Of a stretch of 64,000 bases of DNA, positions 26,311 through 35,696 are shown in pieces; positions within the stretch are counted from its first letter, which is position 1, and every line of letters starts with the position of its first letter. The position numbers and the translations under genes are program-made. This DNA comes from Planctomycetota bacterium (GTDB lineage Bacteria > Planctomycetota > Phycisphaerae > SM23-33): NCBI GenBank assembly GCA_022705325.1, contig JAKJER010000004.1:62001-126000 (forward strand), in the 5' to 3' direction. The notes beneath the pieces were generated by a model. It ran no database searches and had not been told where the DNA came from. It worked only from the letters and a program-made list of their open reading frames with translations.

Positions 26311-27225
26311 TCAGATCGTGGCCTCTTCCCACTGCTGCTTGAGCAGGGCGAAGGTCTTGGGGATCTCGTCGGCCCACTCGGTGCCCTTCTTCTTGCCGCA
26401 CTCCAGGCTGCAGAAGTCCTGGTAGCCGATACGCTTGAGGCCCTTGAAGCCGGGGCGGTAGTTGTGCTCTTCCTGGTTGGGCAGGATGCGGCTCTTGCCG
26501 GTGGCCACGTGCACGTGGTGCACCCACTTGCCGCCGGCGACGAAGGCGGCCTCGTCGTCCTTCTCTTCCTTGGACATGTGGTAGAAGTCGCCCATCGTCA
26601 CCAGCCCGGGGCTGTTGATCTTGTTGCACCAGAAGGCGCCCTGCTCCACGCGGTTGATGTAGAACGTCTCGCCCTTGTTGAGCGGCTCGATCATGAGCTT
26701 GCCCTTGCACTTGGCGGCGAACTCGGCCAGCTCGGGCAGGATGTCGGCCAGCACCTTGTCCAGCTCCTCGGGTTTGAGCTTGGTCTGGCCGTTGAACGCG
26801 GGCACCCAGATCACGCCCGTGGAGCCGAGCACGCCGCAGGCCTCGAGTTGGCGCTTGATCTCGTCCAGCCCGCGCTTGCGGACCTCGGGGTCCATGGAAA
26901 CCGGGCGGGCGCCGTTCTGCTTGTCGGCGAAGCTGCCGCAGCACATGGCCGCGATCCCCACGCCCGTGCCGTCCAGGTCCTTGCGGATCTGCTCGGCCCG
27001 CTTGACGTCCATCCCGCCGAACTCCAGCCCGCAGCCGCCGAACTTGAGGATGTTCTCGGCCTTCTCCTTGAGGCTCGAGCCGGGAATCTTGCCTTCCTGG
27101 CTGCAGAGCTTCAGCACGGCCTTCGTGGCCGGCGCGTCGGCTGCACATGCGGTCTGCGCCATCCGCGACGCCGCCAACACGCCCGCGCCGACTACCGTGC
27201 CCTTGAGAAACTCGCGACGATCCAT
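26311..27225 (-). CDS. Tat-exported sugar isomerase/epimerase-like TIM-barrel protein
   Basis: A 304-residue protein of the xylose isomerase-like TIM-barrel family (AP endonuclease 2 superfamily). The N-terminus is a twin-arginine signal (MDRREFLKGTVVGAGVLAAS). The barrel contains FGGCGLEFGG, GVIWVPAFNG, LMIEPLNKGET with the metal-ligand Glu, LVTMGDFYHM with Asp/His ligands, and HHVHVATGKSR. Such proteins isomerise or epimerise sugars or their derivatives, usually with a divalent metal. Tat-tagged members are frequent in planctomycetes. It is divergent from a second isomerase-like gene at 27470, and the two share fold but little close similarity. Substrate is unknown. Confidence 0.85.
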   Translation of the reverse strand: MDRREFLKGTVVGAGVLAASRMAQTACAADAPATKAVLKLCSQEGKIPGSSLKEKAENILKFGGCGLEFGGMDVKRAEQIRKDLDGTGVGIAAMCCGSFADKQNGARPVSMDPEVRKRGLDEIKRQLEACGVLGSTGVIWVPAFNGQTKLKPEELDKVLADILPELAEFAAKCKGKLMIEPLNKGETFYINRVEQGAFWCNKINSPGLVTMGDFYHMSKEEKDDEAAFVAGGKWVHHVHVATGKSRILPNQEEHNYRPGFKGLKRIGYQDFCSLECGKKKGTEWADEIPKTFALLKQQWEEATI

Positions 27226-27337
27226 GGTCTACTCCTGTCGCGCCCGCCGAATGCGGACGCCGCCTTGTGTCCAACGTGCGTTTCCGTCGCCGGCTGACAC
27301 AGCCGCCGACCTGCCTGCCTGTGGGCCGGCCATTTCA

Positions 27338-27366
27338 ATAGAACCGCAACGACTATTTGAAGTCAA
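27338..27366 (-). promoter_or_regulatory. Possible promoter for the isomerase gene at 26311
   Basis: Read on the minus strand: TTGACT (27366-27361), 17 bp, then TTCTAT (27343-27338). The -35 box matches 5 of 6 bases and the -10 box only 3 of 6. It lies in a locally lower-GC part of the divergent gap. Confidence 0.35.
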
Positions 27367-27469
27367 CGCTTCGGTTACGGAATTGTTGCTCCGTGCCTGC
27401 CTGCAGGCAAATGGCAATACCGCGCCGCCGCCCGCGATTGCCTTAGTGGACCCAACACAGGAGAACCAC

Positions 27470-28342
27470 ATGGACCGCGTCTTCACGTCCCTGGCTGCGC
27501 TGCTGGTCGCCTCGCTCGCCGCCCCCCTCGCCGCCGACGGCCTGCCCAACCCCTTCTATGCGATGGACACGTCTTTCCAGCGCCCGGGTCTGAACCAGGA
27601 CCAGCAGTTCGAGCTGATCAAGGAACTGGGCTACGCGGGCTATGCCTGGCACGAGCAGGCCCCGCAGGTCGCCAAGGCGACGGCCGAGAAGACCGCGCAA
27701 ATGGGTCTGAAAATGTTCACCATCTACTGTGCCGCCAAGGTGACGCCCCAGGGCGAGTTGACCCACTCGCCCGCGCTCAAGGAGCTGATGGCCGCTCTCA
27801 AGGGCCAGGGGACGACCATTTGGCTGCACATCGGGGGCAAGGGCCCGGCCTTCGACTCGCTGGCGGCGGACGCCCAGCCGGTCAAGGCCCTGCGGGAGCT
27901 GGCGGACGCGGCGGCCGAGAATGGGCTCAAGATCGCCATCTACCCGCACGTGGGGGAGTGGACCGCGCGGTTCGCCGATGCGACCAAGCTGGCCAAGGCG
28001 GTCAAACACCCGGCCTTCGGCGTGACCTTTAACTTGTGCCACGCGATGGCGATGGGCGAGGAGAAGGACATCCCGGCCTTGCTGGAAGAGGCCAAGGGCG
28101 TGCTGGTGACGGTGACGATCTGCGGGGCCGACACCGGCGTGACGGGCGGCAAGTGGGGGCAGCTCATCCAGACGCTCGACAAGGGCACGTACGACGTGGG
28201 GATCGTGCTGCGGAAGCTCAAGGCGATCGGTTTTGCCGGGCCGGTCGGCTTCCAGGGCTACGGCATCAAGGGCGATGCCCGCTCGATTGTGGCCCCCACC
28301 ATGGAGGCATGGAAGAAGCTCTCCGCCCAGGCGGCAAAGTAG
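27470..28342 (+). CDS. Secreted sugar isomerase/epimerase-like TIM-barrel protein
   Basis: A 290-residue protein with ACAGGAGA before ATG 27470. A standard signal peptide (VFTSLAALLVASLAAPLAA) replaces the Tat signal of its divergent neighbour. The fold is again a xylose isomerase-like TIM barrel: QQFELIKELGYAGYAWHE, GLKMFTIYC, GLKIAIYPHVGEW, FGVTFNLCHAMAMGEE and PVGFQGYGI. The His of NLCHA and the Asp/Glu of nearby strands would be metal ligands. Many planctomycete genomes carry such exported isomerase-like proteins beside sulfatases and Gfo/Idh proteins. Here a sulfatase gene follows after 61 bp. Catalysis is unproven; substrate unknown. Confidence 0.82.
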   Translation: MDRVFTSLAALLVASLAAPLAADGLPNPFYAMDTSFQRPGLNQDQQFELIKELGYAGYAWHEQAPQVAKATAEKTAQMGLKMFTIYCAAKVTPQGELTHSPALKELMAALKGQGTTIWLHIGGKGPAFDSLAADAQPVKALRELADAAAENGLKIAIYPHVGEWTARFADATKLAKAVKHPAFGVTFNLCHAMAMGEEKDIPALLEEAKGVLVTVTICGADTGVTGGKWGQLIQTLDKGTYDVGIVLRKLKAIGFAGPVGFQGYGIKGDARSIVAPTMEAWKKLSAQAAK

Positions 28343-28349
28343 ATTGCGG

Positions 28350-28370
28350 ACCTGCCTGCCGCAGGCAGGT
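28350..28370. repeat. Palindromic copy of the dispersed CCTGCCTGC intergenic motif
   Basis: ACCTGCCTG (28350-28358) and CAGGCAGGT (28362-28370) form a 9-bp hairpin with a CCG loop in the 61-bp gap between the isomerase and sulfatase genes. The same nonamer or its complement appears singly in other gaps of the window: 9968, 26302, 27310, 27396, 32834 and 58126. Confidence 0.6.
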
Positions 28371-28403
28371 TGCCGGATTGCGGATTCCCTTTCAGGAGTC
28401 GTC

Positions 28404-30053
28404 ATGAATCGTCGAGAGTTTCTTCGCTTTGTCGCGGCCTCGTCAGCCGCCGTTGCAGCCGGGCCGGTTGCGCCCACACTTGCCCAGAGCGACACCGCAC
28501 AGTCGAAGCGGAAGGCGCCCAACATCGTCTTCATCCTGGCCGACGACCTGGGCTACGGCGACGTGGGCTGCCTCAATCCGCAGCGGGGCAAGATCCCCAC
28601 GCCAAACATCGACCGCCTGGCCGCCGCGGGCATGACCTTCACCGAGGCCCATTCCGGCTCGGCTGTGTGCAGCCCCACGCGGTACGGCGTGCTTACGGGG
28701 CGCTACAGTTGGCGGACGCGGCTGCAGGCCGGCATCGTCGGCGTGTTCGGCCAGCCGCTGATCGCCTCGGACCGCAAGACGGTGGGCAAGCTGCTCCAGG
28801 GCGGCGGCTACCACACCGCCTGCGTCGGCAAGTGGCATCTCGGCTGGGACTGGCCCGGCGAGCGGAAGTACCTCCTTGGGAGCGCCCTGACGGCCCAGGG
28901 CAAGAAAGCCAAGGGCAAAACCGACCCGAAGGACAAGCCTCAGGACCGGACCGCCCTCCTCGACGAGCACCGCGAGGCGTGGAAGCGGATCTTCTCTCAG
29001 CCCATCGCCGGCGGGCCCACCACGCGCGGTTTCGATTACTACTTCGGCACGGACGTGCCCAACTGGCCGCCCTACACCTTCATCGAGAATGACCGCGTCC
29101 AGGCCATCCCGACGACCATGCTGCCCTCGCGACTGGTGGGCAACAACCAGGCCAGCCAACACGGTCCGGCCGCCGAGGGCTGGCGACTGGAAGACATCCT
29201 GCCCGCCCTGGCCGACAAGGCCTGCGCGTACATCGCCCGGCAGGCGGCGGGGGACAAGCCGTTCTTCCTCTACATGCCGCTGACCTCGCCCCACACGCCG
29301 CTGGCGGTCACCGACGAGTGGAAAGGCAAGAGCGGCCTGGGCCTCTATGCCGACCTGGTCATGGAGACCGACGCCGTCGTCGGGCGCGTGCTGGATGCGC
29401 TGGACAAGCACAAGCTGGCGGACAACACGCTGGTCATTTTCACCAGCGACAACGGCTGCGCGCCCTACATCGGCGTGCCCGAGATGGAGGCCAAGGGGCA
29501 CTATCCCAGCGGTCCCTATCGCGGCTACAAGAGCGACGCCTGGGACGGCGGGCACCACGTGCCGTTCTTCGCCCGCTGGCCGGGCGTGGTCCGTCCGGGC
29601 TCGAACTGCTCGCAGCTCGTGTGCCTGACCGATCTGCTGGCGACGGCGGGCGAGATCGCCGGTTCGTCCGTGCCCGCCGACGCAGGCGAGGACAGCGTCA
29701 GCCTTCTTCCGCTGCTGCGCGGGCAGGACAAGCCCGTTCGCGACTGCGTCGTGCATCACTCGATGAGCGGGCGGTTCGCCATCCGCCAGGGAAAGTGGAA
29801 GCTGATCTTCGGTCCCGGGTCGGGCGGGTGGTCGGCGCCCAACGACGCCACCGCCGCCAAGCAGGGCCTGCCCCCGGTGCAGCTATACGACATGGAGGCG
29901 GACGTTGCGGAGAAGGTCAATCTGCACGACAAGCACCCGCAGGTCGTGCAGCGCCTGACGGAACTGATGAAGAAAGTGATTGCCGACGGGCGGTCCACCC
30001 CGGGACCGGCCCAGACGAACGACGTGGCGGTGCGGTTCCGGCCTCCGGGCTGA
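28404..30053 (+). CDS. Tat-exported type I sulfatase
   Basis: A 549-residue sulfatase with CAGGAG before ATG 28404. The twin-arginine signal is NRREFLRFVAASSAAVAAG. D47-D48 (LADDLG) and C89-S-P-T-R (formylglycine motif) are in the same positions as in the sulfatase at 4429, its close paralogue. Also shared are LNP-RGKIPTP, TRYGVLTGRY, KWHLGW, SDNGC and GPGSGGW. An insert rich in Lys (AQGKKAKGKTDPKDKPQD) lies near residue 175, longer than in the paralogue, and probably shapes the substrate pocket. Sulfate-ester hydrolysis in the periplasm is expected. It is convergent with the GH127 gene and follows the secreted isomerase gene. Confidence 0.93.
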   Translation: MNRREFLRFVAASSAAVAAGPVAPTLAQSDTAQSKRKAPNIVFILADDLGYGDVGCLNPQRGKIPTPNIDRLAAAGMTFTEAHSGSAVCSPTRYGVLTGRYSWRTRLQAGIVGVFGQPLIASDRKTVGKLLQGGGYHTACVGKWHLGWDWPGERKYLLGSALTAQGKKAKGKTDPKDKPQDRTALLDEHREAWKRIFSQPIAGGPTTRGFDYYFGTDVPNWPPYTFIENDRVQAIPTTMLPSRLVGNNQASQHGPAAEGWRLEDILPALADKACAYIARQAAGDKPFFLYMPLTSPHTPLAVTDEWKGKSGLGLYADLVMETDAVVGRVLDALDKHKLADNTLVIFTSDNGCAPYIGVPEMEAKGHYPSGPYRGYKSDAWDGGHHVPFFARWPGVVRPGSNCSQLVCLTDLLATAGEIAGSSVPADAGEDSVSLLPLLRGQDKPVRDCVVHHSMSGRFAIRQGKWKLIFGPGSGGWSAPNDATAAKQGLPPVQLYDMEADVAEKVNLHDKHPQVVQRLTELMKKVIADGRSTPGPAQTNDVAVRFRPPG

Positions 30054-30130
30054 CCCGGGGTCGGGCCCTCGCCCTGTTGTCTGATGGCTGGCAGCGTGGG
30101 GCGCGAGACTGCCTTGCCGTCGTGAGGCTT

Positions 30131-32548
30131 CTACTCGACCTTCCACTCAAGCACGCCGCCCGAGAAGCCCTTCTTGAGCTGCACCTCGATCCGCAGGGCG
30201 CCGGTCGTGACGCTTTGGAACTTCAGCGCGTTGAATTTGTCCGGCTCGCAGCCGAGCTGGCCCTCCGCCTGCACCGGCTTCCACTGGTCGCCTTCGCGGT
30301 AGAGCACCCGGGCGGACTCGGGCGTGCGGCACTGCCCGGGCCGGCGGGTGTCGTCGAACCAGTAGACCGACACGCTGGAGACCTTGGCGGGCTTGTCCAG
30401 GTCGTACTGCACCCATTCGGTCGTGCCGCGGTGGTCCCACCAGGTGAAGCGGGGGATCTCGTGGTCGCAGGAGTTCTTGGGCTCGGCCTGGTCGCTCAGG
30501 GCGGCGGTGCTGTCATTGCTCCAGCAGTGGGAGGCGGTCGCCTTGGCCGACGAGGCGATGGTGGGCTTGGGCACTGCCGAGGCGATGGAGCGGTCTTCGG
30601 CGATCCACACGATCATCTCGCCAGGCTCGCGGTGATCCCAGGCGTAGTAGGGCACGGCCAGCAGGTCGACCTTGCGGTCCTCGCCTTCGAGTTGGCGCTG
30701 CAAGCCGGTGGTCTTGATCACCGTCACGCCGCCCAGCAGGTCGCCGCGGTGCTCGGTCTTGAGTTCCGCGTCGGCGGGCAGATAGACGTGGTTCAAGCCC
30801 TTGCCGTTGTCGGCCGCCTCCAGGCAGTACACCAGCGGCCCGCGCTGAAGGGCGATCCGGCCGCGATCGGCCTCCACGTCCTGGTGGGCGTAGACCCGTC
30901 GCACGTCCATGGGCAGGTCCAACTCCACCTTGTCGCCCGCCTTCCAGGTGCGGCGGACCACGGCGTAGCCTTTCTGGAGGTCCAGGGACTGGTCCTTTCC
31001 GTTGATCTTGAGCACAGCCGGGCGGGCCAGGGGCTGCTTGTACTGGTAGAGGTCGTCTCCAGGGGACTGGTTGACGCGGGCCCACTCCGGGATGCGCAGT
31101 CGCAGCTCGAAGTCAGCCTGCTTGTCCGGCTCGACCGTCAACTCGACGCGTCCCTGCCAGGGGTAGTCGGTCTTCTGGGCCAGCCGGACCTTGGCGGCCT
31201 TGTGGTCGATCTGTGCGGTGGAGGCGGCGTAGAGGTTGACGCTGATGCCGGCGTCGTCGACGGCGTAGACGTAGCCGGGCAGCGAGGGCAGGAAGCGGAC
31301 CACGTTGGTCGGGCAGCACGCGCAACTGAAGAAGGGCTGGCGGTGGTGGTTGCCCTTGCTGGCCAGCGGGTTGACGTAGAAGAACAGCTTGCCCTCCATG
31401 TGGACGCCGGCCAGGAAGCCGTTGTAGACGACCCTCTCGACCACGTCGGCGTACCGCGCGTCGCCGTGCAGCAGCGTCATGCGGTGGTTCCACAGGGCCA
31501 TGCCGATGGACGCGCAGGTCTCGCAGTAGGCGGTCTCGTTGGGCAGCTCGTAGTTCTTGCCGAACGCCTCGCCGTGTCGCGTCGAGCCGATGGCCCCGGT
31601 GACGTACATCTTCCGGAGCACGGTGTTCGTGAACAGGCGGTCCAGGGCGTCGATGTACGGCTGCTCGCCGGTGTAGGCGGCCACGTCCGCCGCCCCGCTG
31701 TAGCAGTACATGGCCCGCACGGCGTGCCCGACGGGTTCGGACTGTTCCACGATGGGCAGGTGGTCTTGGTCGTACGCGCCGTCGGTCTTGTTGGACGGGA
31801 CGAGCTTCTTGCTCTCCTTGTCCCAGCGCATTCGGCCCTCCGGGCGCCCGCGCATGTCCACGAAGAACTTGGCCAGCTTGAAGTACTTCTCGTTGCCGGT
31901 CGCCTGGTAGAGCTTGACCAGGGCCAGCTCGAGTTCCTCGTGTCCGGGCACGCCGTTGCGCTTGGGCGGCGGGCCGAAGATCGTGTCGATGTAGTCGGCG
32001 AAGCGGCAGGCCACGTCCAGGAACGTCCGCTTGCCGGTGGCGCGGTAGTGGGCGACGGCCGCCTCGAACATGTGCCCCGCACAGTACAGCTCGTGCATGA
32101 CCGGCAGGTTGCTCCATCGCTCGTCCGGCTTGACCAGCGTGAAGTAGGTGTTGATGTAGCCGTCGGGTTGCTGCGCGGAGGCGATGCTGGCGATGATTTC
32201 GTCGAGTCGCTTGTCCAGTTCGGGGTCGGGATGCGTCGACAGCGAGTACGACGCCCCCTCGATGACCTTGTACAGGTCGCTGTCGTTGAAGTAGATGCCC
32301 TCGAACTTGCCCTGCTTTCTCGCGGCCTTGTCGAAGTTGCTGATCCGCCCGGTCTTCTCGCACCACTCGATGTTATGGGGCAGGGACTTCTCCCGGTTGG
32401 TCTGGATCCGCGGTGCCCAGAACGAGTCGGCGATCTTGACCTGGGTGAAGTTCACCCCGCCCAGCTTGCGATGGGGGCCCTCGGCCGCCTGCGCCGCCCA
32501 CGCCCCCGCCAGCACCGCCGCCGTCGTTATCATCGCCGTCCGAATCAT
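30131..32548 (-). CDS. GH127-family beta-L-arabinofuranosidase with C-terminal carbohydrate-binding-like domain
   Basis: An 805-residue exported protein; ATG 32548 has AAGGAG 6 nt upstream and a signal peptide to about residue 22. The catalytic (alpha/alpha) barrel has GEAFG with E327, CETCASIG with E343 and C345, and ACCPTN with a Cys pair near 411-412. The spacing of E327 to the ETC motif equals that of E322/E338-C340 in the characterised Bifidobacterium enzyme HypBA1, whose zinc-bound Cys is the nucleophile. The Cys pair comes 10 residues earlier, so one loop is shorter. The last 130 residues (WVQYDLDKPAKVSSVSVYWF) look like an F5/8-type or CBM32-like sandwich. It should release beta-L-arabinofuranose from pectin side chains or hydroxyproline glycans. 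It is convergent with the sulfatase gene. Confidence 0.9.
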   Translation of the reverse strand: MIRTAMITTAAVLAGAWAAQAAEGPHRKLGGVNFTQVKIADSFWAPRIQTNREKSLPHNIEWCEKTGRISNFDKAARKQGKFEGIYFNDSDLYKVIEGASYSLSTHPDPELDKRLDEIIASIASAQQPDGYINTYFTLVKPDERWSNLPVMHELYCAGHMFEAAVAHYRATGKRTFLDVACRFADYIDTIFGPPPKRNGVPGHEELELALVKLYQATGNEKYFKLAKFFVDMRGRPEGRMRWDKESKKLVPSNKTDGAYDQDHLPIVEQSEPVGHAVRAMYCYSGAADVAAYTGEQPYIDALDRLFTNTVLRKMYVTGAIGSTRHGEAFGKNYELPNETAYCETCASIGMALWNHRMTLLHGDARYADVVERVVYNGFLAGVHMEGKLFFYVNPLASKGNHHRQPFFSCACCPTNVVRFLPSLPGYVYAVDDAGISVNLYAASTAQIDHKAAKVRLAQKTDYPWQGRVELTVEPDKQADFELRLRIPEWARVNQSPGDDLYQYKQPLARPAVLKINGKDQSLDLQKGYAVVRRTWKAGDKVELDLPMDVRRVYAHQDVEADRGRIALQRGPLVYCLEAADNGKGLNHVYLPADAELKTEHRGDLLGGVTVIKTTGLQRQLEGEDRKVDLLAVPYYAWDHREPGEMIVWIAEDRSIASAVPKPTIASSAKATASHCWSNDSTAALSDQAEPKNSCDHEIPRFTWWDHRGTTEWVQYDLDKPAKVSSVSVYWFDDTRRPGQCRTPESARVLYREGDQWKPVQAEGQLGCEPDKFNALKFQSVTTGALRIEVQLKKGFSGGVLEWKVE

Positions 32549-32950
32549 CGCGCACTCCTTCAAGAGGAAGCCTGTGTTCGGACCGATTGTATCCTGCCGC
32601 GACGCTCCGGGCCAGAGACTGCCTTGCCGCCGGCGCGTACACTGAACTGCCCCGACAAGCTGGTCAGCCAGGTCCGCGACCTGGCCCGCTCCCGCAACAT
32701 GATCAGCCCGCCCATCGATATCAGCCGCCCGTCGGGAAGCCGAAACCTATGCAGACTCAGCACTTGACATCGCTGAGACCGGGGGTAGACTATCCCCAGC
32801 GTGTGACAGACGGAAGGCGGCGGGGGCCTGTCGGCAGGCAGGCCGCGGCCGACGGCTGGCACCAGACCGTGTCAAGAAACGCCCGAATCCGCCCTCCCCC
32901 AAGGCGAAACTTGAACTCTGAGCGGCGGCGGGTCCAGTAAAGGAAGAACC
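32549..32950. other. 402-bp divergent intergenic region
   Basis: No gene is seen. It separates the GH127 gene (minus) from the Gfo/Idh gene (plus) and holds the promoter at 32764-32791 and one GCAGGCAGG motif at 32834-32842. Confidence 0.6.
32764..32791 (+). promoter_or_regulatory. Likely sigma-70-type promoter for the Gfo/Idh gene
   Basis: A perfect TTGACA (32764-32769), 16 bp, then TAGACT (32786-32791, 4 of 6). It would produce a leader of about 155 nt before ATG 32951. Confidence 0.55.
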
Positions 32951-34264
32951 ATGCCAGAATCCAGCAAAACACGGAACTCAACCTCGCGTCGTGGATTCCT
33001 GAAGACATCGGCTGGTCTTGCCGCAGCACTGGCCGCTTCATCCACTCGGTCAGTCGCCTGGGCGGCCGGCAGTGACGTCATCAAGGTGGGCCTGATCGGA
33101 TGCGGCCACCGCGGGCCGGGCGCTGCGATGAACGCCCTGGATGCGGATCCGGGCGTGAACCTGGTGGCCATCGCGGACCTGTTCTCGGACAAGCTGGAAG
33201 CGGCGTTGACGCAGATCAAGAAGCATTGTCCGGACAGGGTCAAGGTTGACGGCGACCATAAATTCGTCGGGTTTGACGGCTACAAGCACGTCATAGAGTC
33301 CAGCGACGTGGTCCTGATCGCGTGTTCCTCGAAGTTCCACCCGAGATACCTGCGGGCGGCTGTTGACGCCGGCAAGCATGTATTCGTCGAAAAGCCGCAC
33401 GGGATCGACCCGGTCGGCGTTCGCGCCACCAAGGAGGCCGCGGACCTGGCCAAGACCAAAGGGTTGTGCGTGCTTTCCGGCCTGCATAATCGCTATGACC
33501 TGGGAGTCCAGGAGACGATGAAGAGGATTCACGATGGCATGATCGGCGACATCGTGTCGATGGAAGTGAATTTCCTGCGGGCCCCGTACGTGGTTGTCGC
33601 GCGCAAGCCGGAATGGAGCGAGATCGAATACCAGTATCGAAACTGGTACCATTACTCCTGGCTGAGCGGGGATGACGTGACCCAGTCGCTCGTGCACAGC
33701 GTGGACAAGGCCTGCTGGGCCATGAAGGAAGAGCCGCCGCTGAAGGCACACGGCTTTGGCGGCCGGTCCGCCTCGTTCGGAGACATGTACGGGGATGCCT
33801 TTGACCATCATTGCGTGGTCTACGAATACGCCAACGGCGCCAAGATGTACGCCAACTGCCGCACGCAGAAGAACTGCTACAGCGGAGTGTCCGACTACAT
33901 CTACGGCACGAAGGGGCGGGCGTCGCTCTTGAACTACAAGATCACGGGCGAAACGAACTGGGATTATCCGGGACCCTTCGCGAATCCGTACAAGGAAGAG
34001 CACAAGGCCCTGTTCGCGGCGATCAGGGCAGGCAAGCCGATCAACAGCGGAAACTACATGGCCAACAGCACGATGGTTGCGGTGCTCGGCCAGATTGTCT
34101 GCTACACGGGCAAGCAGCTCGGGTGGAAGAAGGCCATCGATGCTGATTTCGCCTTTGAACCGCGCGACTGTGATTTCAAAACACCCCCGCCCATGAAGCC
34201 AGGGCCCGACGGGAATTACCCGGTGGCCGTGCCCGGCGTGACAAAGCTCATCCCCGGGACGTGA
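32951..34264 (+). CDS. Tat-exported Gfo/Idh/MocA-family oxidoreductase
   Basis: A 437-residue protein with AAAGGAAG before ATG 32951. The Tat signal is SRRGFLKTSAGLAAALAAS. The Rossmann domain begins VIKVGLIGCGHRGPG; the family motif is VEKPHGIDP with the conserved Lys; the C-terminal domain has LSGDDVTQSLVHSVDKACW, placing Asp and His in the active-site helix. This form, with 'GCGHRG' and the long C-terminal arm ending in a Pro-rich tail, recurs in planctomycetes and is usually annotated only as a putative dehydrogenase. G+C and codon use look slightly lower than the neighbours. It is followed after 92 bp by the EF-hand SGNH-like gene. Substrate is unknown. Confidence 0.88.
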   Translation: MPESSKTRNSTSRRGFLKTSAGLAAALAASSTRSVAWAAGSDVIKVGLIGCGHRGPGAAMNALDADPGVNLVAIADLFSDKLEAALTQIKKHCPDRVKVDGDHKFVGFDGYKHVIESSDVVLIACSSKFHPRYLRAAVDAGKHVFVEKPHGIDPVGVRATKEAADLAKTKGLCVLSGLHNRYDLGVQETMKRIHDGMIGDIVSMEVNFLRAPYVVVARKPEWSEIEYQYRNWYHYSWLSGDDVTQSLVHSVDKACWAMKEEPPLKAHGFGGRSASFGDMYGDAFDHHCVVYEYANGAKMYANCRTQKNCYSGVSDYIYGTKGRASLLNYKITGETNWDYPGPFANPYKEEHKALFAAIRAGKPINSGNYMANSTMVAVLGQIVCYTGKQLGWKKAIDADFAFEPRDCDFKTPPPMKPGPDGNYPVAVPGVTKLIPGT

Positions 34265-34356
34265 AGTCAAGGTGAGAGTGGAATTGGGCGTTAAATGCCC
34301 TGCGGTGCAGCAGCGACGAACTCGAATGGGGCCTTCCCCATACAAGGAATTGGAGT

Positions 34357-35538
34357 ATGCGACGTTCCATCGTTGTGGCTGCGGCGGCTGCGGTGGTGCT
34401 CGTCGCTTTGACCTCGCCCGTTCGCGCGCAGCAGGGCGGTGACATAGAAGCGAGGCTGAAGGCCTATCTGAAGAAGTTCCCGGACGCCGACGCGAACAAG
34501 GACGGGGTGCTGACGTTCGAGGAGGCCCGCAAACACCTCGAAACGCAGCGCGGCCGGAACAAGGACGACGGTCCCGGGCAGGACGACGCGGTCTCCGCGC
34601 TGACGGCCGAGCAGTTGGAGAAGATCATTGCCGACGGTCGAAAGGCTGCCGGGAAGAACGGACCGCTCAGCTTCCCCAAGGGCAACGGGCTGCGGGTGGT
34701 GATGACCGGGCATAGCTGGGTCAGGCCCGGCGCCAATACGCTGCCGGCGATGGCAAAAGCCGGGGGCTTCGATGGGCATCAGCAGCGGGCACACCTCAGC
34801 GGCGGCGGCACGGGGTCGGCAAACTCGATCTGGTTGAAGGAGGTCGGCCGGTACCGCGGCACGAACGCACCCGTCAGCGTCCTGCTGCCGGCGATTGCCA
34901 CGGGCCAGTGGGATGTCATGACCTGGGGCGGCTACTACAACGACAAGCCCGTGCACTTCACCCAGTGGATGGACGTTTGCCTGAAATACAACCCGCAGAT
35001 GGTCTTCTACCTTCAGGACGGCTGGCCGCGACAGATCCCGACGCTCGACAAGGCCCCCGCGGATGAGGCCGTCGCGGCTTACCAGCGGAAGTACGGAGAA
35101 ATCGAGGCGGTTTTCCGAACGATGCTCGGCGAGTTGAAGGGCCAGTACGCGGGCAAGGTGCGGGTCATCCCGGCCGGCAGGGCGGTCACGACGCTGCTGC
35201 GCCTGCACTACGAGAAGAAGCTGCCGGGCGTTGACTGCGTCAGCGAGCACCTGGGCGGCAAGGCGGGGGTCTACCGGGACGGCGGGCACCTGTCGAGGCA
35301 GACCGAGCCGATCGTCGGTTACCTGTACTACGCGATGCTCTACCGCCGCTCGCCGGTGGGGATCGAGGGCTACAGGCCGCCTGGGGTGAGCAAGGCGCTG
35401 GACGCTATTCTGCGGCGCACGGCGTGGGAGGCGGTGACGACCAGCTCGTTGAGTGGCATCAAGGACGAGGATGGGAACGGGGTGGCGGACGGGGAGAAGA
35501 CTGGAGACTCGAAATCCAAAACCTCCCTCAGGTCCTGA
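34357..35538 (+). CDS. Exported SGNH-like protein with EF-hand-type calcium sites
   Basis: A 393-residue protein with a signal peptide to about residue 24 (VVLVALTSPVRAQ). Residues 45-56 form a canonical EF-hand loop (D45, N47, D49, G50, E56; DANKDGVLTFEE). The catalytic part starts RVVMTGHSWVRPG, where S120 takes the place of the SGNH nucleophile, and a late DGGHLS supplies the His. A WGGYY segment may supply oxyanion residues. Near residue 370, DEDGNGVADGEK is a second calcium-type loop like those of thrombospondin type 3 or dockerin modules. I read it as a divergent esterase or carbohydrate-active protein. This is less certain than for the SGNH gene at 18026. Confidence 0.6.
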   Translation: MRRSIVVAAAAAVVLVALTSPVRAQQGGDIEARLKAYLKKFPDADANKDGVLTFEEARKHLETQRGRNKDDGPGQDDAVSALTAEQLEKIIADGRKAAGKNGPLSFPKGNGLRVVMTGHSWVRPGANTLPAMAKAGGFDGHQQRAHLSGGGTGSANSIWLKEVGRYRGTNAPVSVLLPAIATGQWDVMTWGGYYNDKPVHFTQWMDVCLKYNPQMVFYLQDGWPRQIPTLDKAPADEAVAAYQRKYGEIEAVFRTMLGELKGQYAGKVRVIPAGRAVTTLLRLHYEKKLPGVDCVSEHLGGKAGVYRDGGHLSRQTEPIVGYLYYAMLYRRSPVGIEGYRPPGVSKALDAILRRTAWEAVTTSSLSGIKDEDGNGVADGEKTGDSKSKTSLRS

Positions 35539-35696
35539 CGCCCAGTGGAGTCCAATCGGATTTCCTATCAGCCGCTCACGGCCCTTCGGTGCACCCGGAG
35601 AGCATGAAAACGGTCCGTGAGATACCGGTACACGACGCGAGCGCGGATCCTGTGTGCCGCGGCTGCGTCGCCTGAGATGTCTGCCTCGCCGTGGCC

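Noticed and set aside
30105-32629. 15-bp direct repeat GAGACTGCCTTGCCG at 30105 and 32615 flanking the GH127 gene, suggesting an insertion
   Set aside because: One such 15-mer pair is expected by chance in a 64-kb GC-rich window, and there is no transposase or inverted end.
29318-32767. Plus-strand open frame of 1149 codons over the end of the sulfatase and GH127 genes
   Set aside because: Antisense to GH127, whose catalytic Glu and Cys residues are intact on the minus strand.
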